Origin: Gemmatimonadales bacterium | GTDB taxonomy: Bacteria > Gemmatimonadota > Glassbacteria > GWA2-58-10 | Reading direction: 5' to 3' | DNA: 48,791 bases | Assembly: GCA_024278175.1 (NCBI GenBank) | Contig: JAJRTS010000073.1 | Location: 1-48,791 of the forward strand | Shown: positions 1-7,953 of the stretch, piece by piece | Position numbering within the stretch: the first letter of the stretch is position 1 | How the letters are laid out: the number at the start of each line of letters is the position of its first letter | Notes under the pieces: model-generated | What the model saw: the letters and a program-made list of their open reading frames with translations, nothing else | Database searches by the model: none | What the model was told of the DNA's origin: nothing | Program-made: the position numbers and the translations under genes

Positions 1-141
1 AAACTTCTTATCAAATGGCATACCTTTAATCAAATCATACAGTTACAGCTAAAAAACCCGAATTTTCTTTTGATCCACAAAAATGAGTGAGCTGAAAAAC
101 TTCCTCAAAACAATTCAGTCGTCTAATTTTTTAAAGGTCTC
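1..141. repeat. Partial, diverged copy of the MITE-like intergenic repeat (right half)
   Basis: The window opens with a match to the right half of the complete element at 3168-3345. Shared blocks are TTATCAAATGGCATA near position 8, AAAACAATTCAGTCGTC near 107, and the terminal AAAGGTCTC ending at 141. About 70 bases between the first two blocks have no counterpart in the complete copy, so this copy is rearranged or carries an insertion. It lies directly downstream of the minus-strand gene that stops at 152, the same placement as the complete copy beside the DivIVA-like gene. Its left part lies beyond the window. Confidence 0.6.
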
Positions 142-151
142 GATAAATATA

Positions 152-1588
152 TTAATCAGCGGTAATTATCTCAAGCAATCTGTTTCTGATCCGGTCGTAG
201 TCATCACCGCGCTGGCTCCATGGCACCGGCTCGTTCATCCCGACTTCGTTAAGCGCGCGCGGGACAACCTGGCGCACCAGTTCCAGCACCGCCTCGCGGC
301 CCGCTTTACGCTCCGCCAGCCACATCAGCTCGTAGTCCTGCTGTCCGCGGCGGATGTTCTTGAGCCGGATCGAGCCGAACACGCCCTCCACTCCCCTGTC
401 CTGATCCGGGTAATATGGCTCGCGGCCCGGGTAGAAAACTACCCCGTCGCCGTTACCAAACGCACCCGAATTACCGATAAAGGTCACCGGATCGACAAAT
501 ATATTCTGATGCGTGCGGGCGCGGGGCCCCTGCTGGTTATGCCGCCAGTGGGAACCATGCCACTGGAACCAGACGTTGACCTGATAGATATACTTTGCCC
601 AGGCGTTTACCCGCTGGTCCACCGCCTCGCACTCCAGGATTATCGAGCCGTAACGGGGGCGCGCCCCGTTATAGAACCAATGGTCCTTGCCCTGCTCTTT
701 GAGTTGCGGGAGCATGAAGAGATTGACCCCGTGATACCCGGCCCAGATATCGATCGCCTTGTCAAGGCTCTGCACGTATTCGCGGGTGATAAACACCGGC
801 ATCCTCTTTCCCGGCCCCGGATTGTCATGAATCCAGGCGGCGCGGTCACGAATCCACGGGAAGAGGTCCGATCCCGGCTCGTCAACAAGATAGCGGAAAT
901 ACCGCGTTCCCGGTGAATTGTCCTCGAACCACCGCACCCAGAGATCGCTCTGCTCCCGCACCGAATCGATCGAGTTGCCCAGCGGGGTCCCGCCGTACAT
1001 GCCCACCGGGAACAGCCATTCGCCCCTGCCCTGTCCGGGGCCCTGGTAGCCGGTTGCTTCGCTGTAACCGCTGCCGTCGAGCCAGGGAAGATAATCGGCC
1101 AGCATCGTGGAATCGAACCGGCTGCGATGAGGGGTAAACCCGCCCACCAGGTCGATACGATGGCGGTGGGCCAGATAGTGCATCATCCGGTCGACACGCT
1201 CCTGCTCCATGCCGGGGAAATACCGTTCCACGCCGCTGTGGAACAGCCAGGTCCAGGTGTGGTTCTGATCGGGAAGGTATGCCGGCAGCAGTTCCAGCGT
1301 GAGCGGAATCGAATCGACAGTCCAGCCCTGCTGGATAATACGCAACGTGCCACGGTACTCGCCCGGCGGCATCGCAAGCGTATCGCGCGGGCAATAGAGG
1401 TCGAACCAGAATCCCTGAATGTTGCCGGCGCTGATATCGAGCGGGAACCCGCCACGGCCTGCTGTGGCTTGCGGGGGTATCAGCGCGTCGGGAATCCAGC
1501 CGGTCATGCGCTCCGGCGCGGCGTTGGGGCCGTAGAACCAGTTGGGCTGAGTAGGATTTACAACCTGAATATAGTGCTGACTGAACAC
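152..1588 (-). CDS. DUF4091 glycoside-hydrolase-like protein, C-terminal piece of a frameshifted gene
   Basis: This 478-residue frame carries a DUF4091-type region. It has a stretch resembling the N-terminal beta domain (PPGEYRGTLRI), a central barrel-like part with FRYLVDEPG, and a C-terminal IRRGQQDYELMWLA motif typical of the family. DUF4091 proteins are thought to be extracellular glycosidases, but no substrate can be named. The frame has no signal peptide and its first codon is only a GTG. The upstream frame 1558-2181 supplies a signal peptide, a dockerin and the expected N-terminal strand sequence (VLAFQVLLVADSAG), and the two overlap around 1558-1588. The simplest reading is one secreted protein of about 670 residues broken by loss of one base (or gain of two) near 1580-1610. 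It is last in the minus-strand run. Confidence 0.8.
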   Translation of the reverse strand: MFSQHYIQVVNPTQPNWFYGPNAAPERMTGWIPDALIPPQATAGRGGFPLDISAGNIQGFWFDLYCPRDTLAMPPGEYRGTLRIIQQGWTVDSIPLTLELLPAYLPDQNHTWTWLFHSGVERYFPGMEQERVDRMMHYLAHRHRIDLVGGFTPHRSRFDSTMLADYLPWLDGSGYSEATGYQGPGQGRGEWLFPVGMYGGTPLGNSIDSVREQSDLWVRWFEDNSPGTRYFRYLVDEPGSDLFPWIRDRAAWIHDNPGPGKRMPVFITREYVQSLDKAIDIWAGYHGVNLFMLPQLKEQGKDHWFYNGARPRYGSIILECEAVDQRVNAWAKYIYQVNVWFQWHGSHWRHNQQGPRARTHQNIFVDPVTFIGNSGAFGNGDGVVFYPGREPYYPDQDRGVEGVFGSIRLKNIRRGQQDYELMWLAERKAGREAVLELVRQVVPRALNEVGMNEPVPWSQRGDDYDRIRNRLLEIITAD

Positions 1589-2181
1589 TTCAGGTACCCC
1601 GATGGCCCGTAGGGTACTTCCGTGCTTCCTCCCAGCACCACGCCAGTGCGCGTGTGTACCAGCGAGTCCAGCCGCACCTCGACACCGTTGGCTCCGGCGC
1701 TGTCGGCAACCAGCAGCACCTGAAAAGCGAGCACTTCGTTGTAGAGGCCTCTAACGCTTACTTCCCGACCGTTGTAGACCGAGTTTGAGTCGCGGGAAAA
1801 ATGAGATGTCTCGTTGCGGAATATCTTCTCGCCATCGCCCACCACCCATCTGTCAGCCACCGAGGTATAAAACACCGCCGCCCGCGGCTCCCTGAGTCCG
1901 GCAATCACTTTCAGCAGCTCCAGCAGGTCGAAAATGTCCACCGTGCCGGCGCCGGGCCGATCAATATCGGCGATACGCAGCAACCGCGGGTCCAGGGTAT
2001 CGTGGTCGGCGCGGAGCACTTTCAGCAGCGCCAGCAGGTCGAAAATCCCCACCGCGCCGTCACCGTCCAGGTCTCCGGCCAACACGGCGTCAACATCGGC
2101 CGATGCCGCCCTGGCCGGGGAAAGTCCGATACTGAAAGAAACCCCAAGGGCCAGCAAGGAGGTAAAAAACAGGGCACGCAT
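1558..2181 (-). CDS. Dockerin-bearing secreted protein, N-terminal piece of the frameshifted DUF4091 gene
   Basis: The start is set at the ATG at 2181 because it begins a clear signal peptide (MRALFFTSLLALGV, ending near SPARA). An ATG 26 codons upstream only adds a non-signal leader. After the signal comes a type I dockerin-like pair of calcium loops: DLDGDGAVGIFDLLALLKVL, then a second loop with DRPGAGTVDIFDLLELLKVI. A beta-strand segment that belongs to the DUF4091 fold follows (VRGLYNEVLAFQVLLVADSA). The frame then runs into about ten residues of unrelated sequence and stops at 1558, while the DUF4091 domain continues in another frame. The dockerin sits at the N-terminus, whereas the two other dockerin proteins of this window carry it at the C-terminus. 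Confidence 0.75.
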   Translation of the reverse strand: MRALFFTSLLALGVSFSIGLSPARAASADVDAVLAGDLDGDGAVGIFDLLALLKVLRADHDTLDPRLLRIADIDRPGAGTVDIFDLLELLKVIAGLREPRAAVFYTSVADRWVVGDGEKIFRNETSHFSRDSNSVYNGREVSVRGLYNEVLAFQVLLVADSAGANGVEVRLDSLVHTRTGVVLGGSTEVPYGPSGYLKCSVSTIFRL

Positions 2182-2270
2182 AAACGTTCCCGCATATCGG
2201 ATAGAATAATTCAGGGGTGCGGCCGCTGACACGGACCGCTGTAAGCGGAGTGAAAACAAACGCCAGTCGC

Positions 2271-3089
2271 TCAGAGCTCAGCCACTACCATGCTCATCAA
2301 GCTGGTCAGCCGGGGTTCCGCATCCGCCGCCACCGCGATAATTTCGGAAATGTCGGCCGGCTCCAGAGCGTCGGGCAGACACAGGTCGGTTATGATCGAA
2401 AGCCCGAGTACTTCCATGCCGGAGTGTACGGCCACGATCACTTCCGGCACGGTGCTCATCCCCACCACGTCCGCGCCGATTCCGCGCAGGAACCTGTACT
2501 CGGCCCTCGTTTCCAGGTTCGGCCCCGGTACGGCCACGTACACGCCCTTGCGGGCCTGGATGCCGCTGGAGAGCGCCAGCCGCTCGGCCAACTCGATCAG
2601 CCGGGATGAATAGGGCCGGCTCATGTCGGGGAACCGGAGCCCCAGCCGCTCGTCGTTGGGTCCGATCAGCGGATTAACGCCCAGCAGGTTGATATGGTCC
2701 TCGATAATCATCAACTCGCCCCTGGCAAACTGGGGGTTCATCCCTCCGCAGGCGTTGGAAACCAGCAGCGTTCCCGCTCCCAGCGCTTTCATAACGCGCA
2801 CCGGGAACGTGATCTGGTCCATGGCGTAACCCTCGTAGAAATGGAACCGGCCCTGCATGGCCACCACGGGTTTGCCGCTCAGCGTACCCAGCAGCAACTT
2901 GCCCTGATGGGTCTCTACCGTGCTGGAGACAAAATGCGGGATTTCCGGATAGGGTATTTCGGACTCGACATCAATTCCGCGGTCCAGAGCACCCAGGCCC
3001 GTCCCCAGCACTATTCCAGCCACGGGTTTGGTGTCGCTACGCTTTCTTATCGCAGCACTCGCCTCTTGAATCATATCGTACAGGTCCAT
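2271..3089 (-). CDS. punA: Purine nucleoside phosphorylase (trimeric PNP/MTAP family)
   Basis: Cytosolic enzyme that splits purine nucleosides with phosphate to give free base and ribose 1-phosphate in purine salvage. The 272 residues are the usual length. Family motifs are in order: phosphate loop GTGLG (29-33), HFYEGY (83-88), NACGGMN (112-118), PGPNLET (188-194) and GMSTVPE (210-216). The base-specificity position, Asn in the ITN motif of classical 6-oxopurine PNPs, is Asp here (ITD, D235), as I recall for some Bacteroidota-type members. It is separated from the upstream DivIVA-like gene by 255 bases that contain the MITE-like element, so cotranscription is uncertain. Confidence 0.92.
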   Translation of the reverse strand: MDLYDMIQEASAAIRKRSDTKPVAGIVLGTGLGALDRGIDVESEIPYPEIPHFVSSTVETHQGKLLLGTLSGKPVVAMQGRFHFYEGYAMDQITFPVRVMKALGAGTLLVSNACGGMNPQFARGELMIIEDHINLLGVNPLIGPNDERLGLRFPDMSRPYSSRLIELAERLALSSGIQARKGVYVAVPGPNLETRAEYRFLRGIGADVVGMSTVPEVIVAVHSGMEVLGLSIITDLCLPDALEPADISEIIAVAADAEPRLTSLMSMVVAEL

Positions 3090-3162
3090 TGTATCGATAG
3101 CTCCCCACTGAATTATTTCCCTTGCAGCGCAGCCGCGGCAACCGCCAGTGCTGTTTATAATC

Positions 3163-3350
3163 TATTTGAGACCTTTGATTTAATCAAAGAATTGAAAAAA
3201 TTGTGAGGGGGAGAGACAAAACCTTTTTAAAAAGGTTCTTTTCTCTCCCCCTCACACTCCCCCACTCTTTTTCCAAAACTTTTTATCAAATGGCATATCT
3301 TTCGGTCAGAAAAACAATTCAGTCGTCCAATTTTTCAAAGGTCTCTATTT
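3163..3350. mobile_element. Complete 178-bp MITE-like element with inverted ends and target duplication
   Basis: The element proper is 3168-3345. It starts GAGACCTTTGA and ends TCAAAGGTCTC, a perfect 11-bp terminal inverted repeat. TATTT lies on both sides (3163-3167 and 3346-3350), as expected for a 5-bp target-site duplication. Inside is a long hairpin: GTGAGGGGGAGAGA (3203-3216) pairs with 3242-3255, and within it AACCTTTTT pairs with AAAAAGGTT (3220-3237). There is no open reading frame, so it must be moved by a transposase elsewhere. The last base is part of the TAG stop of the DivIVA-like gene, but the base it displaced was also G, so that stop is unchanged. Partial copies lie at 1-141 and 27942-28010. 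Confidence 0.8.
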
Positions 3351-4205
3351 CTTTCCCCTGTCCTCTGCTGGCTCGTCGCCCCAGAACACTTCCGGTTTAT
3401 CGCCGCCGTCGCTCTGCCGGGCAGTGTCCTCCTGCCCGCCCCCGGACTCATCGGAGCCTGCGTTGTCACCGCCGAGGGAAAAGCTGTCGCCTTCCTCACT
3501 CTCGTCGCCCGGCGCTACTTCCTCCGGCTGAGACTCTTCTCCGCCGGAGCCTAATATTTTGCCCAACTGGCCGGACAGGTCGCCCACACCGAGGAGCTCC
3601 GGCTCCTCATCGGTCGGCGGCCCGTTATCGGGCTGATGATCCGGCGCGGCTTCAGCCTGTTCCTCTTCCGGGGTCGGCGTCTGCATTTGCGCGGCTGTTT
3701 CCTCGCTGAGCGGCGGTGAAGATTTTTCTTGCTCCGACTCGGAGAACATGGTCCTGCGCGGCTCGAAATCTTCCTGCAGAATTTTCCACTGGCTCGCTAC
3801 CAGCGAGCGCATCTTGACCAGGAAAGCGTCTTTCTCGTGCTCGAGCATTTCGATTTGATACCTGATTTTTTTCAGCTCGGACTTGGCCTCCTCCACCAGC
3901 TTTTCCGCCTGGACCTCGGCCTTGGCCACGATCAGTTCCGCCTCACGCTCGGCGGCCTGACGGGTGGCGTCACCGGATCTCTGGGCGGAGATCAGGGTAT
4001 CGTTCAGCGTTTTTTCCATCGACTTGTAGCTCTTTAGCCGCTCGTCCAACTGGTTCTGCTTATCCTTCAGGTTCCTGTTTTCGCGGACCATTTCTTCCAA
4101 CGTTTCGGCGGCCGCCGCCAGCAGATCGCCGACGTCGTCGGGGTCAAAGCCCCTGAGGACGCGCTTGAAATCCGCTTTTTTTAAATCCAGCGGGGTAACT
4201 TTCAC
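3345..4205 (-). CDS. DivIVA-domain coiled-coil protein
   Basis: This 286-residue protein begins with a DivIVA-type N-terminus (TPLDLKKADFKRVLRGFDPDDV), the part that binds curved membrane in the family. Next comes a long heptad-rich coiled coil (about 30-150) with FDPDDVGDLL and AEREAELIVAKAEVQAEKLVEEA-like repeats. The C-terminal half is acidic, low-complexity and probably disordered (many E, D, P, G). DivIVA/GpsB relatives organise cell-division or pole-associated proteins. The role in this diderm is inferred only from the fold. Position directly after yggS matches the yggS-divIVA neighbourhood known from other bacteria. The MITE-like element abuts its stop codon. Confidence 0.85.
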   Translation of the reverse strand: MKVTPLDLKKADFKRVLRGFDPDDVGDLLAAAAETLEEMVRENRNLKDKQNQLDERLKSYKSMEKTLNDTLISAQRSGDATRQAAEREAELIVAKAEVQAEKLVEEAKSELKKIRYQIEMLEHEKDAFLVKMRSLVASQWKILQEDFEPRRTMFSESEQEKSSPPLSEETAAQMQTPTPEEEQAEAAPDHQPDNGPPTDEEPELLGVGDLSGQLGKILGSGGEESQPEEVAPGDESEEGDSFSLGGDNAGSDESGGGQEDTARQSDGGDKPEVFWGDEPAEDRGKK

Positions 4206-4305
4206 ATTCGCCTCCCGTTGCGTCTATTTAATCGAAAGAATTCCCCTGAGCTTGCTCCGGGGTTACCGCTTTTGTTTTGCAGTTAGAAATTCCGGTGGCA
4301 CTTCT

Positions 4306-5010
4306 TTACTTTCGCGGCCCGAAAATGGCCGTGCCCACGCGGACCATGTTCGAACCCTCGGAAACAGCCAGTTCGTAATCGACGCTCATGCCCATCGAGA
4401 GCACTTCCATCCGGCAGTTCTCCGGCAGGCTCTTCCGGTAGCCTTCGAACATCCTGCGCAGGCGGACGAAACAGGCGGCGGTCTCGCGCCGCGTGCCCCC
4501 CAGCGGCCCGATAGTCATCAGCCCCTCCAGGGAGAGATTCGGGCAGCCGGAGATCACTTCCAGCAACGAGTCGGCCTTGTCCGGCACTACTCCGAATTTC
4601 GATTCCTCACCCGAGGTATTGACCTGCATCAGCACCCGTACCCGGGTTCCGGCGGCTTCGGCCTTCGAGTCGATCTCGCGGGCCAGCCGGGGCGAGTCCA
4701 CGCTTTGGATCAGCTCGAAAAGCGGCAGCACGGCCCGGACCTTGTTGCGCTGAAGGTGGCCGATGAAATGGCGGGTGACCGCGCGCTCCAGCCCGGGAAG
4801 TTTTTCCTGCGCCTCCTGGGCCCGGTTTTCGCCGATATCGCTTAAACCGGCATCGACAGCCGCCTGGATTTCCTCCACGGTCCTGAGCTTGGTTACGCCC
4901 ACCAAGGTAACCGAACCCGGCTGTACTCCGGCCTCGATCTCAGCGCGCGCTATTTTCTGGCGCACGAGGGCCAGCTTATCCGCTATCTTCTTTTTCCTGG
5001 TCGCATCCAT
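4306..5010 (-). CDS. yggS: YggS/PLPBP-family pyridoxal phosphate-binding protein
   Basis: Cytosolic PLP homeostasis protein with an alanine-racemase-type barrel and no established catalytic activity. The 234 residues match the family. The PLP lysine is K41 in VTLVGVTKLRT. Further signature parts are DIGENRAQEAQEKL, HFIGHLQRNKVR, the MQVNTSGEESKFG segment, GLMTIGP, and the C-terminal SMGMSVDYELAVSEGSNMVRVGTAIFG. It lies between bshC (95-base gap holding a run of ten G on the plus strand) and the DivIVA-like gene, all on the minus strand, so it is probably part of the rlmH-bshC transcription unit. Confidence 0.94.
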   Translation of the reverse strand: MDATRKKKIADKLALVRQKIARAEIEAGVQPGSVTLVGVTKLRTVEEIQAAVDAGLSDIGENRAQEAQEKLPGLERAVTRHFIGHLQRNKVRAVLPLFELIQSVDSPRLAREIDSKAEAAGTRVRVLMQVNTSGEESKFGVVPDKADSLLEVISGCPNLSLEGLMTIGPLGGTRRETAACFVRLRRMFEGYRKSLPENCRMEVLSMGMSVDYELAVSEGSNMVRVGTAIFGPRK

Positions 5011-5105
5011 GCTTTCAAACTAAGTAGAAAGGATTGAAAAAACAAGTGGGTGCATGCAATCCAATGCACTCGGCGGAAAGGGGGGGGGGACGGGGCGCAG
5101 ACAGG

Positions 5106-6698
5106 TCAGGCTTGCTCCAGCAGCCAGTCGATCAGCGCGTCGCCGTAGCGCACCATGTAGTATAACCAGGAGATTTCCCGCTCCTGACGTTTACCACCCG
5201 GCCAGAGCTGGACCCCGGCCTTGCCCAGTTGCCCCAGCATGGTCTCGTTACGGCGCGCGGCGGCCTGGGTCAACTTGCCCCGCAGCTTGTCGAGATTGCC
5301 GCTGACAGCGCCACGGGTGCTCCCCAGCGGCCCGTTCAGCGTGGGATCGATTTGCGTCAAACGTCTGCCCACACGCTCGAAACCGCTCTCCAGCTCCGCG
5401 CGAAGGCTTTCCAGCTCCGCGGTAAGAGCCCGCCACTGCTCGTCGCCGTCGAGTAGTTGCTCAGCCACGGAGCCGGCCCCCTGCTGCAAGGTCTCCACTG
5501 CGATCCCGTACTTGTCGAGCACCTTTTCGATCCTGGCTTCGAGCAGGATTCCCGACAGGCGCGGCCTGATTATCGGCATCTCAAGGGCGCGAAGGCCGTA
5601 GAGGGGCTTCAGCTGCGCATAGTACGCTATTTCCGCGGGACCCGCCAGGTAGCACAGGGTCCCGAACAGCTCCGCCTCCACCAGCGGACGGGCGCGCACT
5701 CCGGGGCTGAACGCTTCCGGGGTATCTTGCAGCATAAGCCTTAGCTCTTGCCCGGTCAGCTTGTCGCCCAGGCCCTTGAGCCGGAACCGGTCGCCGTGGC
5801 GCTGAAGCTTGACCCTGCGCCCCCGGCTCAAAACAAACAACCCCGTGTCATCGCTCTGGGGGCGCACCTGCAGCGGGTAACCGGCCTGCTCGATTGCGCC
5901 GGAGACTTCCTCGAACAACTTCGCGCCCGCTGCCGAATCGAAAACCTCCTGCTCCAGCAACCGCGATGCCCCCCGCCTTATTTCCGGGCTGCATGCGTCG
6001 ACCACGAACAGCCCCCTGGCCGCGAACAGCCGCACAAGCAGTTCGCTGAACGCGTGGCCGTAATCGCTGCCGGCCGTGTAGGATTCGTCCAGGATGGAAA
6101 ACAACCACGGTCTGAACTCGGTTGCGGGGGTAATCCGCTCCAGGGCCGCGCGGACCTCGCCGAGGCCCTCGCCCAGGGCGGTCTGGCACAGCGGACGGTA
6201 GCGTTCTGCATCCACCGGCAGGCTCAGCGCTGCCAGCTTGTTGTCCAGCGCGGGCATCGCCACACAGGAGGCCTCGGCCAGATCGTGGTCCTCGCTGGCG
6301 TTCCAGAACACGGGCAGCACCGGACGGCCCAGCAGCGCGGAATATTCCCGCGCTGCCTTGATCACGCTGACACATTTATAGAGCACGTACAGCGGCCCGC
6401 CCAGCAGCACGGGCTGCTGGCCCGTGACCACGCAGAACCCTTTGCGCCCCACGAACTGATCGAGCAGGGCCGGGCCGTTTTCCATGTGCGCGAAAGAACG
6501 CTGTCCGGCCAGCACGGCAGCCGCCCGCTCACGGTCCAGACGGTTATCAACAGAGGCGGCCAGGGCCTCGATGCGGGAGCGGTCGTCGTGGCGGCCGCCC
6601 AGCAAGCCGGTGGCCGGTTCCCGTCCGGCAAGATAATCGGCCGCAAGCTTATTCGTGGACAACGAGAGGTGCTTAAACTTAATGCCCTGTATGCTCAT
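5106..6698 (-). CDS. bshC: BshC, cysteine ligase of bacillithiol biosynthesis
   Basis: Putative enzyme for the last step of bacillithiol synthesis, addition of cysteine to glucosaminyl-malate. The 530 residues fit the family. The Rossmann-like core is recognisable from FCVVTGQQPVLLGGPLYVLYK, the LPVFWNASEDHDLAE motif, the mid-protein PRLSGILLEARIEKVLDKYGI block and a C-terminal coiled coil. The start overlaps the stop of the upstream methyltransferase (ATGA), so translation is probably coupled. No bshA or bshB is in the window. Bacillithiol is best known from Firmicutes but the pathway also occurs in Bacteroidota and Deinococcus relatives, so its presence in a diderm is not in itself odd. Confidence 0.93.
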   Translation of the reverse strand: MSIQGIKFKHLSLSTNKLAADYLAGREPATGLLGGRHDDRSRIEALAASVDNRLDRERAAAVLAGQRSFAHMENGPALLDQFVGRKGFCVVTGQQPVLLGGPLYVLYKCVSVIKAAREYSALLGRPVLPVFWNASEDHDLAEASCVAMPALDNKLAALSLPVDAERYRPLCQTALGEGLGEVRAALERITPATEFRPWLFSILDESYTAGSDYGHAFSELLVRLFAARGLFVVDACSPEIRRGASRLLEQEVFDSAAGAKLFEEVSGAIEQAGYPLQVRPQSDDTGLFVLSRGRRVKLQRHGDRFRLKGLGDKLTGQELRLMLQDTPEAFSPGVRARPLVEAELFGTLCYLAGPAEIAYYAQLKPLYGLRALEMPIIRPRLSGILLEARIEKVLDKYGIAVETLQQGAGSVAEQLLDGDEQWRALTAELESLRAELESGFERVGRRLTQIDPTLNGPLGSTRGAVSGNLDKLRGKLTQAAARRNETMLGQLGKAGVQLWPGGKRQEREISWLYYMVRYGDALIDWLLEQA

Positions 6699-7444
6699 AG
6701 CTTACGCCCCGCCATAATGAGCCGCGGAGAATCGGCTGAATACTCCTCGCGGCAATAATCTCCGTATACGTTTTCCACACCAAGCCCGGCAGCGGCAAGC
6801 ATGGCCTCCAACTCCTGGCGAGCGTACATTCGCACCGACTCGGTCCACTGCTGGCTGCCCCCGGGTCCCTCGATCACCACGTCCTTGACCACCCTGCGCC
6901 GCCCGTCCTCCAGCCTTCGCCGCTGGGTTATTCTCAGCCCGCCGCGCCTGGAAGTGTCGTGGGGTACGAGGGTAGCGATTACCCGCGGACGGTTGAGGTA
7001 GTCAATCAGCCAGCGGCCGCCGGGAACCAGCGCATCGCTGATCTGGCGCAACACCCCTGCGTTTTCCTCGTCTGTCCGGAAATAGCCGAAACTGGTAAAC
7101 ATGCTGATCGCCAGCTCGAAAGCCCCCTGAAACGGCACCACCCGCATGTCAGCACGCACGTACCAGACGCTCCCGCCGGAAGGGTATTCCACGGGGGCGG
7201 CCACCCTGCCCCGCTCCAGCAGCGGCATGCTCAAATCCAGCGCGGCCACCCGGTGTCCCTTATCCGCCAGCAGGCGTGAATAGCGCCCCTGGCCGCAGGC
7301 CAGATCCAGCACCAGCCCTCCGCCTGAGCCACTGAAGCCGGCTACGTGCTCGATCAGCTCCAGCGCACGCTCCGCCTCGTCCTGATCGCGATGGCTGTAG
7401 AGATCGAGGTACCTGTCGCCGAACGCCTTCTCGTACCAGTTCAT
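6695..7444 (-). CDS. SAM-dependent class I methyltransferase
   Basis: This 249-residue protein has a Rossmann methyltransferase core. Motif I is LVLDLACGQGRYSRLLADKG, followed by HRVAALDLSMPLLERG (acidic residue for the SAM ribose), VRADMRVVPF, and FELAISMFTSFGYF in the motif IV region. Aromatic residues after motif IV fit small-molecule methyltransferases, but the substrate is not evident. It overlaps the DUF123 gene before it and bshC after it by four bases each (ATGA), a tight translational unit. A role near thiol metabolism is suggested by this coupling to bshC but is inference only. Confidence 0.85.
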   Translation of the reverse strand: MNWYEKAFGDRYLDLYSHRDQDEAERALELIEHVAGFSGSGGGLVLDLACGQGRYSRLLADKGHRVAALDLSMPLLERGRVAAPVEYPSGGSVWYVRADMRVVPFQGAFELAISMFTSFGYFRTDEENAGVLRQISDALVPGGRWLIDYLNRPRVIATLVPHDTSRRGGLRITQRRRLEDGRRRVVKDVVIEGPGGSQQWTESVRMYARQELEAMLAAAGLGVENVYGDYCREEYSADSPRLIMAGRKL

Positions 7445-7953
7445 CCATTGACCCCATTCAAATTTTTATTAAAACCGGCTTTCGGTTCGGCCGGGTCCCA
7501 GCTCAGCAGACCATCCACGGCGGGCCACGCTTTGCGGGGCAGCCAGTGCAGATGAGAGCCGCACGCGCAGTCCGAGCTACCGAACCCGGCGGCTGGAACG
7601 CGCGCCCCGGCAAGCGAGCCCACAGCGGCGTTGAGTTCGCACTCGCTGAGGACTCCCGCCGCTATTACTTTAAAAGATTTATCGTAGCCATGCCGGGCAA
7701 GGTAGTCGATATGCCAGTGCAGCCTGCCGCTTAACGAGCCCCGATAGTGGCGCAGCAGGCGGGCCTGCAGGCCCGCCATGGCGCTACCGGTATAAATATA
7801 CCACCCGGCGGCAAATGCGAACGTTCCCAGCCTGCCGACACTCACCACTGTTGGTCCGGTCAGCCGGAAGCGGAAAAGGTACAAGCCCTTACCAGGCCTA
7901 CTTGTGATAAGGCTCCCCCCTGATAATCGTGTTGGCCCGGTAAAGTTGTTCAA
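7441..7953 (-). CDS. DUF123 (GIY-YIG-like) domain protein
   Basis: A 170-residue protein with the DUF123 fold: GLYLFRFRL, a central FAAGWYIYTGSAMAGLQARLLRHYRG and HWHIDYLARH, then NAAVGSLAGARVPAAGFGSSDCACGSHLHWL. DUF123 is a GIY-YIG-related domain, sometimes fused to endonuclease III, but its activity is not settled. As called, the first 18 codons overlap the end of rlmH by 56 bases. The conserved part begins about residue 22, so a shorter start inside this region is possible. It overlaps the methyltransferase gene by an ATGA. Confidence 0.8.
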   Translation of the reverse strand: MNNFTGPTRLSGGSLITSRPGKGLYLFRFRLTGPTVVSVGRLGTFAFAAGWYIYTGSAMAGLQARLLRHYRGSLSGRLHWHIDYLARHGYDKSFKVIAAGVLSECELNAAVGSLAGARVPAAGFGSSDCACGSHLHWLPRKAWPAVDGLLSWDPAEPKAGFNKNLNGVNG

